Of a DNA stretch of 6,677 bases, positions 1 to 4,350 are shown piece by piece. The stretch spans positions 1 to 6,677 of the forward strand of contig JAJRVI010000074.1 in the NCBI GenBank assembly GCA_024277405.1, given 5' to 3'. Each line of letters starts with the position of its first letter. Within the stretch, counting starts at the first letter, position 1. The position numbers and the translations under genes were made by a program. Source of the stretch: Fidelibacterota bacterium. GTDB taxonomy: Bacteria; Bipolaricaulota; Bipolaricaulia; Bipolaricaulales; Bipolaricaulaceae. The notes beneath the pieces are model-generated. The model saw only the letters and a program-made list of their open reading frames with translations, had not been told where the DNA came from and searched no databases.

Positions 1-1
1 C

Positions 2-754
2 CTGAAACTCATCGGGGATCACAAGTTCTGGTTGGCTCTGAGGAATACAGCTTACTACGTGGTCGGTTCGGTACCGCTGACGCTGCTTCTCGCCATCGGG
101 GTGGCGGTGCTCCTGAACTCCAGGATCAGGGGGCGGGTGATCGCTCGGGTGGCGTTTTTCATCCCCTACATAACCCCCATGGTAGCGGCCACAGTCGTTT
201 GGCAGTGGATTTACAACCGCGATTACGGTTTGCTCAATTATTTTATAAAGTTATTAGATGATCTCTTCAAAGCGGTGGGACTCCACATCCGGTTAGCCCC
301 GGTGAATTGGCTTAACGAGCCTCGGTATTCGATCCCCCTCTTGATCGTGATCGGGGTGTGGCAATATGTGGGTTATCAGGCCATCATCCTCCTGGCCGGG
401 CTTCAGAATATAGACCGACAATATTACGATGCTGCCAAAGTGGATGGGGCCAATGCCTGGCATCTCTTCCGCCACATCACGGTGCCCCTGCTCACGCCTC
501 AGATCTTCTTCCTTTTGATCATCTCCATGATCGGGGCGTTTCAATTGTTCACCCAGGTGTTCATCCTTTATGTGGGGAACCCCGGGCCCCGCGATTCGGC
601 GATGACCATCGTGTTTTATATCTTCGAGAAAGCGTTCCGGGAGTACTACATGGGCGTTGCCTCGGCTGCGGCCTACGTGCTCTTCGGCATCATCTTCGTC
701 CTCACCCTGATCCAGTTCCGGCTCTCCCGGCGATGGGTCTTCTACGGAGGATAG
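2..754 (+). CDS. Sugar ABC transporter permease, MalF/UgpA type (5' truncated by window edge)
   Basis: Inner-membrane permease subunit of a carbohydrate ABC importer. It would pair with a second permease, a binding protein and an ATPase, none of which is in the window. The reading frame is open from base 2, and the residues before the first in-frame TTG (base 32) fit the family, so the gene continues off the left edge. About 250 residues are visible against roughly 290-310 usual, so the N-terminus with the first membrane helix is missing. Hydrophobic segments lie near visible residues 17-38, 47-68, 100-125, 160-185 and 215-235. The segment YYDAAKVDGANAWHLFRHIT, followed by VPLLTP, is the EAA loop that docks on the ATPase. 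The phrase NRDYGLLNYF after the second visible helix points to MalF/UgpA rather than MalG. Substrate cannot be told. The next gene starts 2 bp after the stop, and no MalG-type partner follows. Confidence 0.93.
   Translation: MKLIGDHKFWLALRNTAYYVVGSVPLTLLLAIGVAVLLNSRIRGRVIARVAFFIPYITPMVAATVVWQWIYNRDYGLLNYFIKLLDDLFKAVGLHIRLAPVNWLNEPRYSIPLLIVIGVWQYVGYQAIILLAGLQNIDRQYYDAAKVDGANAWHLFRHITVPLLTPQIFFLLIISMIGAFQLFTQVFILYVGNPGPRDSAMTIVFYIFEKAFREYYMGVASAAAYVLFGIIFVLTLIQFRLSRRWVFYGG
746..750 (+). promoter_or_regulatory. Ribosome binding site of the nuclease gene (decides its start)
   Basis: GGAGG lies inside the final codons of the permease, 6 bases before GTG at 757. This spacing favours GTG 757 over the in-frame ATG at 733, which has no comparable site. 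It also suggests translational coupling with the permease. Confidence 0.7.
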
Positions 755-756
755 CC

Positions 757-1617
757 GTGGGTGGGTTGTGGAAGGCGTTGCCCTTGCTCTTCCTACTGTT
801 CGGCTCCCTTTGGGCGTCGACGGGCACGGACCTGCGGCCCGATGTGTCACGGGCGGTTTTGGAGGCCCGCGTGGTGAGGGTCTACGACGGGGACACGATC
901 GAGGTGGACTTGGGGGGCGACCACCCCGATATCCTCTGGGAGAACATCCGACTTTCCAGATATGAACGTGTAAGACTTCTCGGTATCGATGCGCCCGAGC
1001 TTTCCACGGACCCGGTGGAATATTATGCGCGAAAGGCTAAATCCCTGCTCCTACGGCTCGTGGCACATCGTAATGTCAGGCTGGAGGTCGTCCCCGGCAA
1101 CGAGAGGGACGGTTACGGGCGGCTTCTCGCCTATGTGTATGTGAAAAAAGGGGATGGGTGGATTTTCGTAAACGGGGAGCTTGTACGTCAGGGAGCGGCG
1201 GATCTCCTGTTCGTGGGCACGGAGAGATACGCCGAATACCTGCGGGAACTTTGGATCGAAGCGGTCGCGGAGCGCCGCGGCATGTGGGGGCGGTACCCCG
1301 GGACGATCACGGTTGCAGATATATATGACGAACCCCTCAAATACGCCCTGGAAGGGGTGACAGTGGAGGCGAGAATTGTCAAGGTTAAAACGGCCTGGGA
1401 CGGGGTGTACCTTACCTGTGAACGCGGGTTCCGGTTTTTTATCCCCAAAGAAAGGCTTGGTTCTTTCGAGGGAAGAGGGCTGTTGGGATGTCTGGTCGCG
1501 GGGAGGGGGCTTACGGCTTCGGGGGTGTTGAAGTGGACCCCTTTGGGACCAATGGTGGAATTATGGGGGCCATTACAGGTCCACGGGATAAAACCGCCTT
1601 GCGAACAAGGGAGATAA
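757..1617 (+). CDS. Exported thermonuclease (SNase)-like protein with extra C-terminal domain
   Basis: Predicted secreted or envelope-anchored Ca2+-dependent nuclease of the staphylococcal nuclease family, 286 aa from GTG 757. Residues 1-22 are a lysine-poor hydrophobic leader ending LWAST, consistent with a signal peptide. The SNase fold spans about 36-180. It shows VYDGDT (44-47; D46 matches the metal-binding Asp21 of S. aureus nuclease), RLLGIDAPE (R73, D78, E81 match Arg35, Asp40, Glu43) and GYGR (R122 matches Arg87), so all catalytic positions look intact. The helix ending GMWG at 175-178 closes the domain. Residues about 200-278 form an additional beta-rich segment (VTVEARIVKV, then RFFIPKERLG, then VELWGPLQV). 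It resembles small OB-fold nucleic-acid-binding domains, but this is inference from pattern only. Three cysteines (221, 245, 282) lie in this tail. Probably cotranscribed with the permease; its codon use is less GC-extreme than the right-hand genes. A start at ATG 733 (8 residues longer) is possible. Confidence 0.88.
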   Translation: MGGLWKALPLLFLLFGSLWASTGTDLRPDVSRAVLEARVVRVYDGDTIEVDLGGDHPDILWENIRLSRYERVRLLGIDAPELSTDPVEYYARKAKSLLLRLVAHRNVRLEVVPGNERDGYGRLLAYVYVKKGDGWIFVNGELVRQGAADLLFVGTERYAEYLRELWIEAVAERRGMWGRYPGTITVADIYDEPLKYALEGVTVEARIVKVKTAWDGVYLTCERGFRFFIPKERLGSFEGRGLLGCLVAGRGLTASGVLKWTPLGPMVELWGPLQVHGIKPPCEQGR

Positions 1618-1631
1618 GAATCCATGAAAAT

Positions 1632-1708
1632 TGGTCGGAGCGACCGGATTTGAACCGGTGACCTCTGGCCCCCCATGCCAGCGCGCTACCAGGCTGCGCT
1701 ACGCTCCG
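1632..1708 (-). tRNA. tRNA-Pro, anticodon GGG
   Basis: Read on the minus strand this folds as a complete 77-nt tRNA. The acceptor stem is CGGAGCG/CGCTCCG, with discriminator A and an encoded CCA. The D arm is GCGC-AGCCTGGTA-GCGC, the anticodon arm CTGGC-ATGGGGG-GCCAG, the variable loop AGGTC and the T arm ACCGG-TTCAAAT-CCGGT. Every stem is fully paired. The anticodon GGG reads proline CCC and CCU codons. C1-G72 with A73 is the bacterial proline identity, and the D-arm region matches bacterial tRNA-Pro closely. No intron. The 3' end faces the nuclease stop codon 14 bp away, with no recognisable terminator for either gene between them. Confidence 0.97.
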
Positions 1709-1721
1709 ACCGGACGCTTTA

Positions 1722-1750
1722 ATCCTACCAAAGGGTGCGCACCCTGCCAA
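1722..1750 (-). promoter_or_regulatory. Promoter of tRNA-Pro, sigma70-like
   Basis: On the minus strand there is a -35 box TTGGCA (1745-1750, 5 of 6 to consensus), then exactly 17 bp, then a -10 box TAGGAT (1722-1727, 4 of 6). Transcription would begin near 1715-1717, leaving a leader of about 7-9 nt before tRNA position 1. Box quality, spacing and position agree. The spacer contains a 12-bp perfect palindrome, listed separately. Confidence 0.7.
1733..1744. repeat. 12-bp perfect palindrome GGGTGCGCACCC in the tRNA promoter spacer
   Basis: GGGTGC followed directly by GCACCC is a perfect inverted repeat without a central spacer. It lies wholly between the -35 and -10 boxes of the tRNA-Pro promoter, the position a dimeric repressor or MerR-like regulator would use. 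A chance palindrome in GC-rich DNA is the alternative, and no regulator gene is nearby. Confidence 0.6.
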
Positions 1751-1761
1751 GGCCTCGGGGC

Positions 1762-1793
1762 ATAAAGGAAAACGCCGCGCTATCAGCGCGGCG
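1762..1793 (-). terminator. Intrinsic terminator of the thpR-archease-rtcB operon
   Basis: On the minus strand an 8-bp all-GC stem, CGCCGCGC/GCGCGGCG with a 5-base loop (an extra T-A pair is possible inside it), is followed at once by TTTTCCTTTAT. It begins 46 bases past the rtcB stop and ends just before the -35 box of the tRNA promoter, so it insulates tRNA-Pro from operon read-through. On the plus strand no T tract follows the stem, so it is unlikely to stop plus-strand transcription. Confidence 0.85.
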
Positions 1794-1825
1794 CACTTCA
1801 TATATATGACGCTGGGCCACGGGTG

Positions 1826-1850
1826 TCAAGGGCTGGCGGTCAACCCTTGA
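1826..1850 (-). repeat. 7-bp inverted repeat across the rtcB stop codon
   Basis: TCAAGGG and CCCTTGA flank an 11-base loop that contains the rtcB TGA (1840-1842). It could form a modest hairpin in the mRNA 3' end. No T tract follows, so it is not a terminator in itself. It may protect the 3' end or be coincidental. Confidence 0.4.
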
Positions 1851-3282
1851 TGCATACCAGGGGACGGACCTTGGCCACCACCGCGTTGAGCTTCGCCCCC
1901 ACCGCGGCCTTCACCACCAGGTCCACGTCCTTGTACGCCAGCGGCGCTTCCTCCGCCGCCCCGGCGTAGGAGTGGGCTCGGACGACGATGCCCTTGCCCC
2001 GGAGGTCTTGGATGATCTTCTCCCCCCGCCATTTGCGCTTCGCCTGGGCCCGGGACATGGCGCGGCCCGCGCCGTGGACCCCGGAGCCGAACACCTTCTG
2101 CATACCGATCTCGGTCCCCCGGAGGATGTAGGAGGATGTTCCCATGGTGCCGCCGACGAAGATGGGATGCCCCACCTCTCGATACTTGGGTGGGTTCTCG
2201 GGCCGGCCGGGACCGAATGCCCGGGTGGAGCCCTTGCGGTGCACCAGGACCTCCTTCTCCTCTCCGTTGACCCTGTGGCGCTCGAACTTCACGTTGTTGT
2301 GGCCCACATCGTAGAGGGTCCTGATGTCGGAGGGCTTCAGGCCGAACAGGGGACACAGGACCTCCCGTACGAGGTGTGCCAACACCTGCCGGTTGGCGAA
2401 GGCACAGTTTATCCCCGCGAACACCGCCGAGAGGTAGCGCTGCCCCTCGGGGGACTTGATGGGGGCACACACCAGCTCCCGCTCCCGGATGGGGATCCCG
2501 TACTTCCTGGAGGCTTTCTCCAGGTCCACCAGGTAGTCCTGGCCGATCTGGTGCCCCAGGGCCCGGGAGCCGCAGTGGATGGCGATCAGTACCTGCCCGG
2601 GTTCGATCCCGTAGGCGGCCGCAGCCTTGTCGTCGTAGATCTCCTCCACGTACTGGACCTCGAGGTAATGGTTGCCCGATCCCAGGGTCCCGACCTGCTT
2701 GAACTGGCGCTGCTTGGCCTTGAGGGAGACGGCGGCGGGATCGGCGCCCTCCATGCGTCCGCCCTCCTCGGTGTACTCCAGGTCCTCGGGGAGGCCGTAT
2801 CCCCGCTCCAGGGCGAAGTACGCCCCCTTCCGCAGGACCTCGTCGATCCCCTCCACGCCCAACCGCAGCTCCCCCTCGGAGCCGAGCCCCGCGGGGATGT
2901 GGCGGAATAGCTTGTCCGCCACCTCCTCCTTCCTGGCCTCGATGTCGTCCCGGTGCAGGGGCGTCACCAGGACCCGTACCCCGCAGTTGATGTCGAAGCC
3001 CACGCCCCCCATGGCCACGACCCCCTCATCGGGGGCGAACGCCCCCACCCCCCCGATGGGGAAGCCGTATCCCGGGTGCACGTCGGGCATGGCGATGGCG
3101 GCCTTGACGATCCCCGGCAGGGATGCCACGTTACGCACCTGCTCCAGGGCGTTCCACTCGTGCCCCTTGTGCTCTATAAGGGGTTTCAGGATCGCCTCCG
3201 AGGCGTAGATCCTCCCCGGGACGAGCATGTCCCCGCTCTTGGGGATCTCCCACTCGTAATCGCTTACCTTCCGCACCTCCAT
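1840..3282 (-). CDS. rtcB: RNA-splicing ligase RtcB (tRNA ligase)
   Basis: GTP- and Mn2+-dependent ligase that joins RNA 2',3'-cyclic phosphate or 3'-phosphate ends to 5'-OH ends through a covalent RtcB-GMP (histidine) intermediate. It acts in the cytoplasm in tRNA splicing or RNA repair. The protein is 480 aa, the length of the archaeal-type enzyme. Manganese and active-site residues are in place: FDINCG (D97, C100), GSGNH (N204, H205), IAIHCGSR (H236), YDVGHN (H328) and the guanylylated histidine in GSGVHGAGR (H403). The C-terminus KG keeps the lysine (K479) seen in Pyrococcus RtcB. The start ATG 3282 is supported by AAGGAGG at 3288-3294 with 5 bases between, and by the usual WEIPK beginning. 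A longer version from GTG 3312 would overlap archease and adds unconserved residues. Last gene of the operon, 11 bp behind archease. No RtcR-like regulator or RtcA is visible. Confidence 0.97.
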   Translation of the reverse strand: MEVRKVSDYEWEIPKSGDMLVPGRIYASEAILKPLIEHKGHEWNALEQVRNVASLPGIVKAAIAMPDVHPGYGFPIGGVGAFAPDEGVVAMGGVGFDINCGVRVLVTPLHRDDIEARKEEVADKLFRHIPAGLGSEGELRLGVEGIDEVLRKGAYFALERGYGLPEDLEYTEEGGRMEGADPAAVSLKAKQRQFKQVGTLGSGNHYLEVQYVEEIYDDKAAAAYGIEPGQVLIAIHCGSRALGHQIGQDYLVDLEKASRKYGIPIRERELVCAPIKSPEGQRYLSAVFAGINCAFANRQVLAHLVREVLCPLFGLKPSDIRTLYDVGHNNVKFERHRVNGEEKEVLVHRKGSTRAFGPGRPENPPKYREVGHPIFVGGTMGTSSYILRGTEIGMQKVFGSGVHGAGRAMSRAQAKRKWRGEKIIQDLRGKGIVVRAHSYAGAAEEAPLAYKDVDLVVKAAVGAKLNAVVAKVRPLVCIKG

Positions 3283-3293
3283 CCTCCCCTCCT

Positions 3294-3716
3294 TCACAGG
3301 TCCACCACGCACTGGGCGATATAACGCCCGTCGTCCTTCCCCACCTTAACCCCGTAGTAGGCCGCGGCCTTCACCTCCACGGCGGGTTTATGGCGCCGGG
3401 GATCCAGGGGCTCCCCGTAGGCTTTGCCCTCGAGGACCCAGCGGCCTCCCTCCCGGGAGATCGTCGCCTCGAAGCGGGAGAAGACCATCCCCTCGAGATC
3501 CCTGAGGGCGAGGAGCTCCCCGAGCCAGGAGACGAAGAGCATCTCGGGGGTCTCGGCCTCCACCCTCACCGGGACCCCCCGCTCCGGCCGCACCGCCTCC
3601 AGGTCCACCATCAGGGAGAACATCCCTCGGGCGGCCTCGCAGAACGCCTCCTCCAGGGTCTCCCCGATCCCCCGCACCCCAGCGTCGGCCTCGTGTTCCA
3701 GGATCTCGTACGGCAT
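3294..3716 (-). CDS. Archease, RtcB-activating protein
   Basis: Small acidic cofactor protein of 140 aa, the normal size for the family. Archease speeds RtcB guanylylation and lets the ligase turn over repeatedly. The N-terminal EHEADAGVRGIG corresponds to the family signature (EHTADxGIxxxG), and the chain ends VVDL, as archeases typically do. Acidic residues D11, D38 and D139 sit where metal-binding acids are expected; I match them by motif, not by structure. The start codon overlaps the thpR stop by one base (TGATG), and GGAGG 6 bases upstream inside thpR supports it. This tight coupling, with rtcB 11 bp downstream, fits the expected functional pairing with RtcB. Confidence 0.95.
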   Translation of the reverse strand: MPYEILEHEADAGVRGIGETLEEAFCEAARGMFSLMVDLEAVRPERGVPVRVEAETPEMLFVSWLGELLALRDLEGMVFSRFEATISREGGRWVLEGKAYGEPLDPRRHKPAVEVKAAAYYGVKVGKDDGRYIAQCVVDL

Positions 3717-4270
3717 CAGTTCCCTCCCAGGGGAACACGGAACACGGGGGTGTAGATGGGGCCTTCGGGGCGGAGCTCGGATCGCATCAGCGTCAGGGTA
3801 CGTACGTCCACCCTCAACGGGCGCTTCAGGTCGGCTTTCCCGATGATTTCACTCAGATCCCGGGGGACCTTGAACCGCGCGAGGGTCACGTGCGCCTTCG
3901 GTTCCTTGATCTCGGGCCGAAATCCGAGCGAACGTACCCGGTCCTCCACGGCCCTCATGAGGGCGACGAATTCCCCCGCGTCCCCCCGGGGTCCTACCCA
4001 GAGGACCCGGGCCCGGCGTGGGCTGGGAAAGGCGGAGAGCATATCGAGCTCGAGCGTGAAAGGGGAGAACTCCCGGGCCACCTCCCTGGCCAATGCCTCC
4101 AGCTCACCGAGACGGCGCTCGTCCACCTCCCCGAGGAAACGGACGGTGAGGTGGAGATTATCCCGGGCCACCCACTTCGCGTGCCCGCAACGGGGGCGGA
4201 GCCTCTCGATCAGGGCCCCCAGTTCGCGCTTCGCGTCGTCCTCGAGTTCCACACAGAAGAAAAGCCGCAT
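3716..4270 (-). CDS. thpR: RNA 2',3'-cyclic phosphodiesterase (2H family, ThpR/LigT)
   Basis: Member of the 2H phosphoesterases. These hydrolyse RNA 2',3'-cyclic phosphates to 2'-phosphates, and some family members catalyse reversible 2'-5' ligation of tRNA halves in vitro. The 184 aa are full length. Both catalytic HxTx motifs are present: HLTV at 40-43, preceded by KWV and followed by RFLGEVD, and HVTL at 127-130, preceded by EPKA and followed by ARF. The beginning MRLFFCVEL is typical. First gene of a three-gene operon with archease and rtcB, which act on the same kind of RNA end. No Shine-Dalgarno sequence precedes the ATG; a TATAAT box lies 8 bases upstream, so translation probably starts on a leaderless or nearly leaderless transcript. 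Confidence 0.95.
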   Translation of the reverse strand: MRLFFCVELEDDAKRELGALIERLRPRCGHAKWVARDNLHLTVRFLGEVDERRLGELEALAREVAREFSPFTLELDMLSAFPSPRRARVLWVGPRGDAGEFVALMRAVEDRVRSLGFRPEIKEPKAHVTLARFKVPRDLSEIIGKADLKRPLRVDVRTLTLMRSELRPEGPIYTPVFRVPLGGN

Positions 4271-4278
4271 GGCATCAG

Positions 4279-4284
4279 ATTATA
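4279..4284 (-). promoter_or_regulatory. -10 box of the thpR-archease-rtcB operon
   Basis: TATAAT on the minus strand, 6 of 6 to the bacterial consensus, lies 8 bases before the thpR ATG. A start about 7 bases downstream of the box would fall at or within a few bases of the ATG. No convincing -35 box is present at 16-18 bp, and there is no TG extension, so an unusual sigma factor or an activator may be needed. Confidence 0.6.
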
Positions 4285-4299
4285 CCGCGTGGATCATTG

Positions 4300-4328
4300 T
4301 GGCAGAGCGCGAGCGCACTTGATATCAT
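4300..4328 (+). promoter_or_regulatory. Possible promoter of the Cdc48-like gene
   Basis: A -10-like TATCAT (4323-4328, 5 of 6) lies 17 bp after a weak -35-like TGGCAG (4300-4305). Transcription would start near 4335, giving a leader of about 16 bases that holds the ribosome site. The -10 box overlaps an 8-bp palindrome TGATATCA (4320-4327), and the spacer holds a tandem GAGCGC repeat (4305-4316). The boxes are imperfect, so this is tentative. Confidence 0.35.
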
Positions 4329-4337
4329 CTTTTTTGT

Positions 4338-4344
4338 AAGGAGG
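4338..4344 (+). promoter_or_regulatory. Ribosome binding site of the Cdc48-like gene (decides its start)
   Basis: A perfect AAGGAGG sits 6 bases before ATG 4351. It rules out the in-frame TTG at 4297, which would lie in the promoter region and add 18 residues without family resemblance. Confidence 0.85.
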
Positions 4345-4350
4345 CAAAGC

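Noticed and set aside
358..756. Upstream extension of the nuclease reading frame into the permease
   Set aside because: This part overlaps the permease in another frame and has no family resemblance. GGAGG before GTG 757 and the signal peptide set the start there.
1633..1645. Small plus-strand hairpin GGTCG-GAG-CGACC as a terminator for the nuclease gene
   Set aside because: The stem is only 5 bp, there is no T tract, and the bases belong to the tRNA 3' end.
1806..1850. 14-codon plus-strand open frame starting at ATG 1806
   Set aside because: No ribosome site, and it overlaps the rtcB 3' end in antisense.
1972..2910. 312-codon plus-strand open frame antisense to rtcB
   Set aside because: It is the mirror of a conserved gene with biased third positions. 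No domain pattern or convincing ribosome site.
3283..3312. Ten-residue N-terminal extension of RtcB from GTG 3312
   Set aside because: It would overlap archease, and a perfect AAGGAGG lies 5 bases before ATG 3282.
4301..4316. Possible sigma54 promoter (GG and GC 10 bp apart) before the unfoldase gene
   Set aside because: Only the invariant GG/GC pairs fit; the rest of the -12 element does not, and the GC-rich stretch makes this likely by chance.
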